A DNA stretch of 64,000 nucleotides from JBFAPK01 sp040676675. GTDB lineage: Bacteria > Actinomycetota > Actinomycetes > Mycobacteriales > Micromonosporaceae. Below, piece after piece: positions 7,266 through 16,827 of the stretch. The position numbers were made by a program, and so were the translations under genes. Below the pieces are notes generated by a model that saw nothing but the letters and a program-made list of their open reading frames with translations, did not search any database and had not been told where the DNA came from. How positions within the stretch are numbered: position 1 is the first letter of the stretch; every line of letters starts with the position of its first letter. The stretch lies in contig NZ_JBFAPK010000002.1 of NCBI RefSeq assembly GCF_040676675.1, forward strand, positions 496,001 through 560,000. Reading direction: 5' to 3'.

Positions 7266-10200
7266 GTGCCCCAGTCACCTCCCCGGTCCCTGTCGGACGT
7301 CATCGAGCGGGCGACCGCCGCGGCCGGCGGCGTTCCCGGGACCGCGGCAGTCGAGGTTTGCCTGCGCCCGCGCCGTGACGTCATCCCGCAGCCGTCCTCG
7401 ATTGCCGAGCCGGTGCCGGTGGCCTCGGACGACCTGCCCCTTGCGGATGTCGACGGTGGCCCGTTCACGGTACCCACGACAGCGCCCGCCACCCTGACAG
7501 CGGCGTTGGTGCGGGCAGCGAACAGCGCGACCCGCCGCGGCACCACCTACATCTGGGCGGACGGCAATGAGGATCGGCAGACCTACCGCGACCTGCTGGA
7601 CGACGCGGCCCGGGTACTGGCCGGGCTGCGGGCGCGCGGCGTTGTTCCCGGCGACTCGGTCCTGTTGCACTGCGACGACAACCGCAACTTCGTGACCGGA
7701 TTCTGGGCGTGCCTGCTCGGTGGCTTCGTGCCAACTCCAATCGGCGTCGCGCCGACGTACCGGTGGGCGAACGCCACGACTCGGCGGCTGCACAACGCGT
7801 GGCAGTTGCTGGATCGCGCACCGATCCTCACCGATGCGGCCCTGGCACCGCAGATCGGCGATCTGGGCGGGTTGTGGGGCGTCCCGAGGGTCGAGATCTG
7901 GGCGCTGGAGGACCTGCGGGCCGATGCTCCGGCGACCGACCTGTTCCCCGCCGATCCCGACCACCCGGCTGTCCACCTGCTCACGTCGGGCAGTACAGGC
8001 GTGCCGAAGTGTGTGCGTCACTCGCACCGGACCGTGCTCGCCCGGGCATACGTCAACCAGGCCGTCAACGGATTTGGCCACGACGAGGTCACCCTCAACT
8101 TTATGCCGCTGGACCACGTGGCCGGCATGGTGATGCACAACGTTCGCGACGTCGTCCTCGAGTACGAGCACGTCAACGCGCGCACCGACAGTTTTCTCGC
8201 CGACCCGCTGCGCTGGTTCGACTGGATCGAGCGCCACAGGGTAACCAACACCTCGGCGCCGAACTTCGTCATCACGCTGATCACCCAGCTCGCCGAAGAG
8301 GTCAAGCGCCGCCGTTGGGAGCTGTCGACCCTGCGGGACATCACGAACGGCGGCGAGGCGATCGTGAGCCGCACGATGCACAGGTTCCTGCGGCTGCTGG
8401 CGCCGAGTGGGCTGGCACCGGACGTGATGCGGCCCACCTGGGGCATGTCGGAGGTGTGCGGCGGTGCCGTGCACTCGACCATGCACCGAGACGATGAATC
8501 CGTTGGCGTCATCACGGTCGACGCCCGCACCATGGCAGGTCGGCTGCGGCCGCTGCCCGGCCCGACCCAAGGTCATCCGACCTTCGTCGAGGTCGGAACT
8601 CCCGACCCGGGAACTCGAGTGCGCATCGTTGACGATGCCGGCAGCACCCTGCCTGAGCTGCACGTCGGGCGGCTACAGGTGCGTGGGATCACCGGCATGG
8701 TCGCCTATCACGGCAACCCTGCGGCGAACCGTGCGGCATTCACGGACGACGGTTGGCTCGACACCGGTGACCTCGGGTTCGTATACCGCGGGCGGCTGGT
8801 GGTAACCGGGCGTGAGAAGGATACGGTTGTTATCCGCAGCCAGAACTACCCCTGTCACGAGATCGAGTCCGTGGTGGAGGGCGTAAAGGGCGTTGAGCCC
8901 ACGTTCGTCGCGGCGTGCAGCGAACACGCCCCAGAGACCGGGACCGATGAGCTGATCCTGTTCGTCGTTTTCGCCACGGACGACGTTGACCGGCGGGCCG
9001 CCGTAGTGCGGGACATCATCGCCCGGCTCTCCCGGGAGATCGGGCTGCGACCTCGCCGCATCGTGCCCGTGCCGCGGGTGGCGTTTCCGAAGACCTCCGC
9101 AGGAAAGATCGAGCGGAGCCGACTTCGAGATGAGTATCGCTCGGGAGCGTACGACGAGGTGCTCGTCACCCTTCCGGCCCTGTCCGACGACGACGCCAAG
9201 GATCTCGGCTTGTTTGTGCCGACGTGGCTGCCGCTCCCGGTTGAGCTTGGTCCACCGGCTGATGGCCCCTGGGTGGTGATCGACCACGCGGACCTCGCCG
9301 AGCGTCTGAGCGCCGTCGTCGACGTTCCGGTGATCACGGTCCGGGCGGGCGTCGGGTTCGAGCGGCGTTCACGGACCGACTACGTGGTCGACCCGGCCGA
9401 CGCCAACAGTTACGCGGCGGCCCTGGCCGCGGTGCGGCATCAGCACGGGGCGGTCGGTGCGGTGGTGCACGGTGCCGTGGCGACCGGACCCGAGGACCTC
9501 GCGCTGTCGGTGTGCCGCCTGCTCCGCGCGTGTGGGGATGGGGAGGTTCCCGTGCTGGTGCTGACGTGGAATGCCGCCGCGACGAGCGACGGGGACACAG
9601 TGGACCCGACGCAGGCGGTCGTTACCGGCCTTGTTCGCACGGCGAACGCCGAGTACGGGAGCAAGCGGGTTCGGCACCTCGACCTCGATCCGACGGACCA
9701 GGACCCAGTGCCCGCCGTCGTGGCTGAACTCGGCTTGCGCGTCGATGACGAGGTGGTGGCCTACCGCAGGGGTGTCCGCCTCGTGCGTCGGATCCGACCA
9801 CTTGACACGGCGACGGCAGCCACCGGCGACGGATTCCGACGCGGCGGGGTCTATCTGGTGACAGGCGGACTCGGCGACATCGGCCATCGGGTCGCGCGGC
9901 ACCTGCTCACGCGGCACCGAGCGAAAGTGGTACTCGTCGGCCGGTCCGAACCGACGGGCGAGCGAGCCCGGCGCCTGGTCGAACTAGCCGCGACCGGCGA
10001 CGTGCTGTATCACCAGGCCGACGTGGCGGAGGCACCGGCCGTGCAGGCAGCCGTGACAGCAGCGGAGGCCCGCTGGGGAAGGGCATTGGACGGGGTCCTG
10101 CACCTCGCGGGCGCCGATATCTCGCGTAACTGGCGGCACCCTGAGGACCACCTGCTCTCCAACGAGGACCCGATCGAGTTCCGCCGGCTGTTCCGGGCGA

Positions 10201-11000
10201 AGGTGGCGGGAACTCGATCTTTGGCCCGGGTCTTGCACGATCGACCGGACGCGTCGCTTCTGCTGTTCTCCTCGCTCAACGGGCACTTTGGCGGCACGGG
10301 ATTCGGAGCCTATGCCTCGGCAAGCGCCTTCCTACCCGCCTTTGCCGAATACTGGCGGAGACAGGGGCGCAAGGGGCAGTGCCTCTCGTGGAGCCTCTGG
10401 TCCGACACCACGGGCAGCGGCGTGAGAAATGCGGCGCTGACGCGGCTCGGCTTCCGGCCCCTCGCCGCGGAGCAGGCGTTGGACCTGCTCGTATCCGCCA
10501 TGGCAGCTACGGTTCCGCACATCCTGATCGGTCTGGACGGAAACAACGCGCACATCGCCCGCGAAACGGATCCGCGCGTGCTCGACGATCTGGAGGTGCT
10601 GGTACGCCACCGCGGATCGAGCGACGCGGACGTCGCGGTGGCGGTGCGGGGTGCGCTGGGCGATGGCGTTGCGGTCCGGGCGGAAAGAGTCGCGACCGAC
10701 CGGGAAGTCCGACCTGAGGGTGACGCAGAGGCCGGCACGTCGCTGGCAGACGCAGTCGTGGACGCCCTCGTCGAGTTGTGGCGCGGCGAGCTCCGAAACA
10801 CGTCGGTGGAACCGAGGCAGAGCTTCTTCGAACTCGGCGGCAACTCGATGACGGCGATCCGGCTTGTCGGCCGGGTCAACGACCGCTTCGGCACCCGGCT
10901 CGTCGTACAAGACCTTTACGACTGTCCGACAGCTCAGGAAATGGCAGCCGTGATCCGGAGCCAATGGGGTGAGCCATCGTCTCGTTCAGGGCCGAGATAG
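7266..11000 (+). CDS. Three-domain megaenzyme: acyl-AMP ligase - ketoreductase - carrier protein
   Basis: 1244 residues, GTG start with GGAGGAG upstream. Residues 1 to about 640 are an AMP-forming ligase of acyl/aryl type (LTSGSTGVPKCVRHSHRT near 240; PTWGMSEVCGG; YRGRLVVTGREKDTVVIR; FPKTSAGKIERSRLR with the A10 Lys). Residues about 650-850 resemble the structural half of a PKS ketoreductase. About 860-1090 is the catalytic KR with GGLGDIGHRVARHL, VLHLAGAD, the Ser in LLFSSLNG and Tyr in GAYASASAFL. The C-terminal carrier has FFELGGNSMTAIRL with Ser1194. There is no ketosynthase, acyltransferase or condensation domain, so it activates an acid, tethers it and reduces a keto group, as in A-KR-T loading modules. 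It sits between the TrpB-like and dehydrogenase genes in one operon. Confidence 0.92.
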   Translation: MPQSPPRSLSDVIERATAAAGGVPGTAAVEVCLRPRRDVIPQPSSIAEPVPVASDDLPLADVDGGPFTVPTTAPATLTAALVRAANSATRRGTTYIWADGNEDRQTYRDLLDDAARVLAGLRARGVVPGDSVLLHCDDNRNFVTGFWACLLGGFVPTPIGVAPTYRWANATTRRLHNAWQLLDRAPILTDAALAPQIGDLGGLWGVPRVEIWALEDLRADAPATDLFPADPDHPAVHLLTSGSTGVPKCVRHSHRTVLARAYVNQAVNGFGHDEVTLNFMPLDHVAGMVMHNVRDVVLEYEHVNARTDSFLADPLRWFDWIERHRVTNTSAPNFVITLITQLAEEVKRRRWELSTLRDITNGGEAIVSRTMHRFLRLLAPSGLAPDVMRPTWGMSEVCGGAVHSTMHRDDESVGVITVDARTMAGRLRPLPGPTQGHPTFVEVGTPDPGTRVRIVDDAGSTLPELHVGRLQVRGITGMVAYHGNPAANRAAFTDDGWLDTGDLGFVYRGRLVVTGREKDTVVIRSQNYPCHEIESVVEGVKGVEPTFVAACSEHAPETGTDELILFVVFATDDVDRRAAVVRDIIARLSREIGLRPRRIVPVPRVAFPKTSAGKIERSRLRDEYRSGAYDEVLVTLPALSDDDAKDLGLFVPTWLPLPVELGPPADGPWVVIDHADLAERLSAVVDVPVITVRAGVGFERRSRTDYVVDPADANSYAAALAAVRHQHGAVGAVVHGAVATGPEDLALSVCRLLRACGDGEVPVLVLTWNAAATSDGDTVDPTQAVVTGLVRTANAEYGSKRVRHLDLDPTDQDPVPAVVAELGLRVDDEVVAYRRGVRLVRRIRPLDTATAATGDGFRRGGVYLVTGGLGDIGHRVARHLLTRHRAKVVLVGRSEPTGERARRLVELAATGDVLYHQADVAEAPAVQAAVTAAEARWGRALDGVLHLAGADISRNWRHPEDHLLSNEDPIEFRRLFRAKVAGTRSLARVLHDRPDASLLLFSSLNGHFGGTGFGAYASASAFLPAFAEYWRRQGRKGQCLSWSLWSDTTGSGVRNAALTRLGFRPLAAEQALDLLVSAMAATVPHILIGLDGNNAHIARETDPRVLDDLEVLVRHRGSSDADVAVAVRGALGDGVAVRAERVATDREVRPEGDAEAGTSLADAVVDALVELWRGELRNTSVEPRQSFFELGGNSMTAIRLVGRVNDRFGTRLVVQDLYDCPTAQEMAAVIRSQWGEPSSRSGPR

Positions 11001-11024
11001 ATCCGCGCGAGTGGGAGTGTCGCG

Positions 11025-12191
11025 ATGACGGTACGAATAGGGATCATCGGCGCCGGTGTGATGGGGACGGATCACGCTCGGCTGCTCGCCGGCGTCGTCT
11101 CCGGTGCCGCGCTGACCGCCGTGAACGACCTGGATCAGCGGCGCGCGGCAGCAGTCGCCGAGAGCGCCGGGTCGGCGCGGGTACTGGCCGACCCGATCGA
11201 GTTGATCAACGACGACACCGTCGACGCGGTCGTGGTCGCGTCGACCGATCCGACACACGAGCGGTTCGTGCTGGCGAGCATCGACGCGGGCAAGCCAGTG
11301 CTGTGCGAGAAGCCACTGGCTCCCACGATCGAGGCATGCCTGCGGATCCTCGACGCCGAGGTGGCGTACGGCAGGCGGCTGGTGACGGTCGGATTCATGC
11401 GCCGCTACGATCCAGGCTACGTCGAGCTGAAGACGATCTTGGACTCCGGCGGCATCGGCTCGGCGCTGGTGCTGCACTGCATCCACCGCAACGTGTCCAC
11501 GATCCCGGGCCTGTACAGCGGTGACGTCATCACGAACTCAGCCGTCCACGAGATCGACCTGGCTCGCTGGCTGCTGGACGACGAGATCGTCGCAGCCAGC
11601 GTGCACAAGCCCAGGCCCAGCCGCGCCGGAGGCGGCACCCAGGACACGCAGATCCTCATCCTAGAATCCGCCAAGGGTGTGCTCGTCGACATCGAGGTGT
11701 TCGTCAACGCGCGATACGGCTACGACGTTCGGTGTGAACTCGTCGGCGAGGAGGGCTGCGCGTCACTCGACTCACCGCCCGCGATCGAGCTTCGCTGGGC
11801 CGCGGCGGCCAGCCGTGGTCTGCCGGGCGACTGGCGGCCCCGCTTCGCCGAGGCATATCGCCGCGAGCTGCAAGACTGGGTCGACGGCTTACGCGGCGAC
11901 CTGGCTTCCGATGGCGCCGATGGCTGGGACGGCTACTCGGCCACGGCCATCGCGCACGCCTGCGTGATCGCGCTGGAAACCAACGCCCGCCAAGAGGTGA
12001 AACTCGTCGCCAAGCCCGACCTGTACGACCGAACCGCCAGCGACGGCGACTACCGCACCCGACCCGCTGGCCGCCCGGCTCGCTCGGAGCCGATGTTTGG
12101 CCCCACCCCCCGGGTCGAGTTAGACCTCGGGCCAAGATCACGGAGTACGGATGCCCTCACCGGCAATTCGGATGGTTCCTTTTCAGGATAG
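11025..12191 (+). CDS. Gfo/Idh/MocA-family NAD(P)-dependent dehydrogenase
   Basis: 388 residues. Rossmann motif IGIIGAGVMGTDHARLL at the N terminus, the family EKP triad as E95-K96-P97 in VLCEKPLAP, and the catalytic helix AVHEIDLARWL with H175 and D178. Overall most like inositol 2-dehydrogenase. The family oxidises a secondary alcohol of cyclitols, sugars or related substrates. An atypical hydrophilic tail of about 60 residues follows the homology. It begins 24 nt after the megaenzyme and ends the closely spaced part of the rightward operon. Confidence 0.88.
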   Translation: MTVRIGIIGAGVMGTDHARLLAGVVSGAALTAVNDLDQRRAAAVAESAGSARVLADPIELINDDTVDAVVVASTDPTHERFVLASIDAGKPVLCEKPLAPTIEACLRILDAEVAYGRRLVTVGFMRRYDPGYVELKTILDSGGIGSALVLHCIHRNVSTIPGLYSGDVITNSAVHEIDLARWLLDDEIVAASVHKPRPSRAGGGTQDTQILILESAKGVLVDIEVFVNARYGYDVRCELVGEEGCASLDSPPAIELRWAAAASRGLPGDWRPRFAEAYRRELQDWVDGLRGDLASDGADGWDGYSATAIAHACVIALETNARQEVKLVAKPDLYDRTASDGDYRTRPAGRPARSEPMFGPTPRVELDLGPRSRSTDALTGNSDGSFSG

Positions 12192-12499
12192 AGGCCCCGC
12201 CCTTTCGGCGAAGATGCTCCTTTGAGGGTTGTGAGGCGCTTTTATGACGCGCAGCAATCCATTACGCTATCAATCGGTCCGCCGGGATCGCTGTCTCACA
12301 GTTTGTCTGGGGCGCACACCGCGCCCGCATCATTCCGCGACCAGGGGCTCCACCACCTGTTCGACACCGCCCGCTGTTTGAAAAGTCTGCGACCAGATCG
12401 AGACAATCACCGGAGAGTCGCGTGCAGGAAAACCGCGCCTACCCCTTGAGAGGAGGGCGGGACGCGTGCTGCCCAACAGCTCGGCGTCCCTGAATACGG
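12192..12499 (+). other. 308-bp intergenic stretch inside the cluster
   Basis: No gene seen. It is visibly less GC-rich than the flanks and contains GAGAGGAGGGCGGGAC about 35 nt ahead of the oxygenase ATG. That ribosome-site-like string serves a GTG at 12466 that is out of frame with the oxygenase. A promoter for the oxygenase-carbamoyltransferase pair may lie here, but no clear -35/-10 pair was identified. Confidence 0.4.
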
Positions 12500-13423
12500 A
12501 TGACAGGTGTAGATTCAACAACGTTCGAAGCAGCAACGGAGCACTTCCGCGAGCACGGCTACGTCATTATGAGTGGCTTCCTGGACGATGATTATCTCCG
12601 TCCAATTCGGGACGATCTGCACCTCGTGTTCCCCACCGCCGAGGAGTACCACGACAGCCAGGACCCGGAACTGCGGGCCAGGTTCGCCGGTCGCGGGAGC
12701 GCCGGCATCAACTTCTTCCCGTTCGCCAGCACGGCGTGGTCGCTGCTTGGGGTCAGCCCACCCATCGTCGGGCTCGCGGAGGCGCTACTGGGGACCTCAG
12801 CCATCCGCCTCTACGAACTGCACAACTGGGGGAAGTACACGGGAGCGGCCAGCTACGAACAGGATCTGCATCGCGACTACGGCAACCACACCATGGTCGT
12901 ACCCAGCGAGGACTGGACCCTGGGCGCGGTCGGCATGTTCATTTACCTGCACGATGTTCCGGAAACCTACGGGCCGACGCACGTGGTGTCCCAGACCCAC
13001 ACTGGCGCCGTGCCGCCGGCGCAGTTGCGGATCACGAAGGATGAACACCCAGAGATCTACGCCAAAGAGGTAAGCGCGGCCGGACCCGCAGGAACCGTGT
13101 TGGCGTACCGGAACGACACCTTCCACCGCGGCACGTCGATGACCGTCCCACGAGGTGCTCGCTTCGCCCTGAAACTGAGCTACCGGGCCGTCGGCGACGC
13201 TGAGGACGTCTGGATTGAACGGCTCGGGGCGAACATACATCTCGGGCTCGCGGACGACTGGTACAGCTTCGTCAATAGTGCGAGCCACCGTCAACTGGAA
13301 CTGGTCGGCTTTCCGCCCCGTGGCCATCGCTACTGGACAAAGGCGACCTGGGCCGCGGTCTGCCAGCGTTACCCGAACGCGGATCTCTCCGCCTTCAAAC
13401 CGGAGGACGACTACAGACCTTGA
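12500..13423 (+). CDS. PhyH-family Fe(II)/2-oxoglutarate-type oxygenase
   Basis: 307 residues. EHFREHGYVIMSGFL at the N terminus is the usual opening of phytanoyl-CoA dioxygenase-like proteins. The iron-binding facial triad is visible as H124-x-D126 (LHRDYGNH) and the distal H209 (FHRGTSM), with R219 or R221 able to bind the co-substrate. Such enzymes hydroxylate or desaturate unactivated carbons in natural products. The metal ligands are intact, so activity is expected. The ATG lacks a strong ribosome site directly upstream, so the exact start is uncertain. The next gene, a carbamoyltransferase, could act on a hydroxyl introduced here. Confidence 0.88.
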   Translation: MTGVDSTTFEAATEHFREHGYVIMSGFLDDDYLRPIRDDLHLVFPTAEEYHDSQDPELRARFAGRGSAGINFFPFASTAWSLLGVSPPIVGLAEALLGTSAIRLYELHNWGKYTGAASYEQDLHRDYGNHTMVVPSEDWTLGAVGMFIYLHDVPETYGPTHVVSQTHTGAVPPAQLRITKDEHPEIYAKEVSAAGPAGTVLAYRNDTFHRGTSMTVPRGARFALKLSYRAVGDAEDVWIERLGANIHLGLADDWYSFVNSASHRQLELVGFPPRGHRYWTKATWAAVCQRYPNADLSAFKPEDDYRP

Positions 13424-13617
13424 AAGGTGCACAGCTCCGGTATCGGGCCAACCATCGCCAACACACCCAATACCGACGTAACTGTCGAGCGTGCAATCAA
13501 TGCGGAACCAGACGTCAAAGCCTTGGAGGGCTCCGTGATTCCGGGATACGCCGCACGTCAGCAATCTGACCTTTTCGTGACTGGAGGTCACCGGCGTTTG
13601 GGCTGGAGGCGGTCGCA
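13424..13617 (+). other. Intergenic stretch before the carbamoyltransferase
   Basis: 194 bp, no gene recognised. GACTGGAGGTCAC about 35 nt ahead of the ATG resembles a ribosome site but is far from the start; GGAGGCGG directly precedes the ATG at 13618 by 6 nt and probably serves it. Confidence 0.35.
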
Positions 13618-15792
13618 ATGATCGTGCTCGGCGCCAAGGGAGGTGAGCACGACGCGTGCTTCGCACTGATCAAGGACGGCGAACCCGTGTTCGTGTACGA
13701 GCAGGAACGGTTTAATCGTGTGAAGCACGGCTTTTCCAGCGATCTTCCGATCCTCTTCGAGGGTCTGGCGGAATACGGCATCGCGCCAGGTAATGTCGAC
13801 CTCGTGGCGAATTGCGGGGACCCTGGCCTCATACCTGAGCGACTGCGGCAGGCACACGGTTACCTGACCGGCCCGGCATTCGAGAGAGCTGCCGAGAACA
13901 TCAAGTGGCGACACCCGACCTTTCATCGAGTTCTGTCCGCCGCCGGCTTCGGTGAAGACCGTGTCCTGGACGTGCGACATCACCTGTGTCACGCTGCCAG
14001 CGTCTTCTATACCAGCCCGTTCGAGGACGCCGCCATTCTAAGCATCGACTGTAGCGGCGAAGCAGACACGGCCATGCTGGCCCACGGCTCACGATCCGAC
14101 GGCATCCAAATCTTGGAGACGGTAGGTCTCCCACATTCACTTGGACGCTTTTACGAGTCCGTGACGCGCTGGCTCGGCTGGGGGTTCGGCGAGGACGGCA
14201 AGACCATGGCACTCGCGGCCTACGGTGAGCCAAAGCGATATCTGGCCGACCTCTCCAAGGTATTCCGTATTGATGAAGAGGGCTTTTTCGAGTTCGACAT
14301 GAGCCTGGCGGACGGCACCTTCTCGTATTCTGCCGAGGAGTTGGTTGGTCACGTCTTCGAAGGACTTTTCGGGCCGCGGCGCAAGCGTGATGATGAGCTT
14401 GAGCAGCATCACAAGGATGTGGCGGCCGCTGCGCAGTACCTGTGTGAGCAAGTGATGGTCCGGCTCGCCGCCACACTGAAGAAACGAACCGGATCAAAGA
14501 GCCTGCTGCTCGCCGGAGGCGTCGCCTCGAACTCGGTTGGCAACGGCGCCATCCGCAGTGCAAAGATTTTTCCGCAGGTGGTCGTATATCCGCAGGTGAC
14601 CGATTCAGGCACGGCCCTGGGTGCCGCACTCTACACTTACCACAGCCGGAAGCAGGCCGGCCCGCATACCCACTGGGAGATGAGGAACCCATTCCTCGGA
14701 CGGCAGATCGACCTAGCGGGCGTGCATGAGGCGGCGGCCGCGTTCGGCATTGAGGGAGCCCGGTGCAGCGATCCGGCCGCGTTCGCCGCCGAGCGGCTGG
14801 AGGCAGGACAGATCGTCGGATGGGTCCAAGGGCGATCCGAGATCGGGCCACGGGCGTTGGGCAATAGATCAATCTTGGGTAATCCGCTCACGCCCGGAAT
14901 CAAGACCCGCATCAACGCGGAGGTCAAGCACAGAGAGAACTGGAGGCCATTCGCGCCGTCAGTTCTTGAGGACGACCAGGACATCTTCTTCGAGGCTAGC
15001 GAGTCGCTGCCTTATATGACAATTGTCGCGCCGGTCCGGCCGCAGTGGCGGGAGCGGTTGTCTTCCGTCTGCCACGTCGATGGAACCGCGCGGGTTGGCT
15101 CCGTCAGTGAGTCATTCAACCCGCTCTTCTATCGTTTGATCCAGGAATTCAAGAAGCGATCCGGGATCGGCATGGTGCTGAACACGTCATTCAATGACAG
15201 AGGGGAGCCGATTGTTCAGACGTGTGAGCAGGCTCTTCGGCTGTTCGGGTCATCGGGCATGGACGCCCTGGTGATCGGAGACTGGGTTTTCGAAGACAAG
15301 CAAAACGCACGCATGGCCGACTTCGATCCGCTTGCCGTCAACTGCCGCAGGCTCGCCGACAAACCGACGCTCCTGGTGGCCCATCCGGATGCCGACCATG
15401 TGCAGCGTTCCGTACACACCCTTCTCCGCGAGCAGGTTCCAAGCGTGCTGGCGGTCTGTCTGTCGCAGCATCGAGAAGCACCGCGACTTCCTCGCGAGGT
15501 GCTGCTGGTCCACGACCGGGGGGAGTTCGTCGAGGTCGCCAAGAGTTGGCCGCAGGTCGCGGTGTTAGTACCGTGGAGCGCCGACAAATTCATCTTCGAC
15601 CCCGCCGTCTACTACTCCGACATGGCGGAGACCTCTCGTCAGCTCATCGAGGCGGGTACTCATGATGTGTTCTGGGTCGACCCACGCGGACAGGTGGTCG
15701 TCGCGCGCGACGTCCTGTACGTTCACCACCGCTCGCAACCACCCGGGGCTCCTGCGGCATATGCCCGGTACTGGCAGAGCGCGGGAGGGTGA
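13618..15792 (+). CDS. O-carbamoyltransferase (NodU/CmcH/TobZ family) with a C-terminal extension
   Basis: 724 residues. The N-terminal Kae1-like part has KGGEHDACFALIKDGEPVF, the metal-binding HHLCHAAS, SIDCSGEADTAM and LLLAGGVASNSVGNG. The C-terminal YrdC-like part has GWVQGRSEIGPRALGNRSIL, KHRENWRPFAPSVLEDD and NTSFNDRGEPIV. These are the two domains that make carbamoyl-adenylate from carbamoyl phosphate and ATP and pass it to a hydroxyl. Family members normally end shortly after the VIGDWVFE position (about residue 558). Here about 160 further residues follow, with an alternating strand/helix pattern (PTLLVAHPDADHVQ, EVLLVHDRGEFVEV, VAVLVPWSADKF) and no family I can name. The expected product is a carbamate on the sugar or cyclitol part of the metabolite. 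Confidence 0.92.
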   Translation: MIVLGAKGGEHDACFALIKDGEPVFVYEQERFNRVKHGFSSDLPILFEGLAEYGIAPGNVDLVANCGDPGLIPERLRQAHGYLTGPAFERAAENIKWRHPTFHRVLSAAGFGEDRVLDVRHHLCHAASVFYTSPFEDAAILSIDCSGEADTAMLAHGSRSDGIQILETVGLPHSLGRFYESVTRWLGWGFGEDGKTMALAAYGEPKRYLADLSKVFRIDEEGFFEFDMSLADGTFSYSAEELVGHVFEGLFGPRRKRDDELEQHHKDVAAAAQYLCEQVMVRLAATLKKRTGSKSLLLAGGVASNSVGNGAIRSAKIFPQVVVYPQVTDSGTALGAALYTYHSRKQAGPHTHWEMRNPFLGRQIDLAGVHEAAAAFGIEGARCSDPAAFAAERLEAGQIVGWVQGRSEIGPRALGNRSILGNPLTPGIKTRINAEVKHRENWRPFAPSVLEDDQDIFFEASESLPYMTIVAPVRPQWRERLSSVCHVDGTARVGSVSESFNPLFYRLIQEFKKRSGIGMVLNTSFNDRGEPIVQTCEQALRLFGSSGMDALVIGDWVFEDKQNARMADFDPLAVNCRRLADKPTLLVAHPDADHVQRSVHTLLREQVPSVLAVCLSQHREAPRLPREVLLVHDRGEFVEVAKSWPQVAVLVPWSADKFIFDPAVYYSDMAETSRQLIEAGTHDVFWVDPRGQVVVARDVLYVHHRSQPPGAPAAYARYWQSAGG

Positions 15793-15846
15793 CCGCGCAG
15801 CCCGAGCGGATGTCGGATCTCGTGGGGTCGGCATTGACGCCTTCGC

Positions 15847-16689
15847 TCAATCCAGTCCCTGGCCATCGAGTGCGGCGCGTACCTTGTTCAGCCCTTCCAC
15901 CCTCCAGTACTCACGATCGGGCAGTTGGTCGTCTCGGCGCCAGCGCCAAGTCGTGAACAGCGCCCACATCAGGGCGCGACACCGGTGAATCAGGTCCTGG
16001 TCGGCCCCCGGATAGAGCTTTCCGACCTCTTCGGGGGCATGGGCGAGGTCAAACTCGACCGGCCCGCTACAGCACGTCGCGAGGTCTACGAAGAGCGGAC
16101 CTCTCCTCGTGTTGAGGAGGTTGCCCGGATGCGGCTCGCCGTGCAGCAACTGCTCCCCTGCCCCACTGCCGCCGATCTCGCTGCTCAAGCGGCTGAGGGT
16201 GTCGCCGAGGAACTCCCGGTCGAGATCGGACAGCGCCGGTGTCTGCTCTCGGTCGCCCACCTCGCGCAGCGCCCCGGCGACTCGATCCGTGAAATGTGGT
16301 GCCGCCAGCTCGATCCGGCGCAGAGCGGCATGGTGCCGCACGAGCGCGTCCGAGTAGTCGGCCGGGGTGATCTCTGATCCCATCGGCTCGTAGTAAGTCC
16401 AAAGCGAGACGACGAATCCGTCACGCGAATAGACCTGAGGTTCGACCCGAGGCTCAAGCTCAGCCACCGGGCCGTCGACTTCGCTGAGCCGGCGAGCGAC
16501 CTCTACCTCGAACTGGGAGCCAGCCAGATGCGATGCGGGTGCGACCCGGGTGAGGACATCGCAAGGGGCCAGGCGCACCGCGATGCGGTCCGAATTGTTT
16601 ATGACGATCGCATCGTCGACCTGAAGGCCCAGCGCGGAAGCAGTCACCCGCCCGGCCTCGACCGCGCGACGGAGATCCGATGCCTCCAT
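15847..16689 (-). CDS. Aminoglycoside phosphotransferase-like (APH) kinase
   Basis: 280 residues from an ATG with AGGAGG 6 nt upstream; an in-frame ATG at 16752 lacks homology and a ribosome site. The kinase catalytic loop appears as LLHGEPHPGNLL (H183 to N190; the usual HGD is HGE here) and the metal-binding strand as LFVDLATCCSG with D202. The N-lobe region (SDRIAVRLAPCDVLTRVAP) has Arg where many APH proteins have the ATP-binding Lys. Such proteins phosphorylate antibiotics or small molecules. In the cluster it may give self-resistance or phosphorylate an intermediate. It faces the carbamoyltransferase with only 54 bp between the stops and is followed by the glycosyltransferase on the same strand. 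Confidence 0.78.
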   Translation of the reverse strand: MEASDLRRAVEAGRVTASALGLQVDDAIVINNSDRIAVRLAPCDVLTRVAPASHLAGSQFEVEVARRLSEVDGPVAELEPRVEPQVYSRDGFVVSLWTYYEPMGSEITPADYSDALVRHHAALRRIELAAPHFTDRVAGALREVGDREQTPALSDLDREFLGDTLSRLSSEIGGSGAGEQLLHGEPHPGNLLNTRRGPLFVDLATCCSGPVEFDLAHAPEEVGKLYPGADQDLIHRCRALMWALFTTWRWRRDDQLPDREYWRVEGLNKVRAALDGQGLD

Positions 16690-16827
16690 GCCGTCCTCCT
16701 CAATTCCGGGGTACACGTATGGGGGGCGCAACGAGTCCCCCTGCCCGCACAAACCTTATTCGGCACGCTGCCGGCCGTACACCTGCCAGCGCCACCGGAC
16801 CGCGGACACCGGTCCGTGTCAAGAATG

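Noticed and set aside
12466..12499. GTG with a good ribosome site as alternative start of the oxygenase
   Set aside because: It is out of frame with the PhyH protein; using it would need a frameshift.
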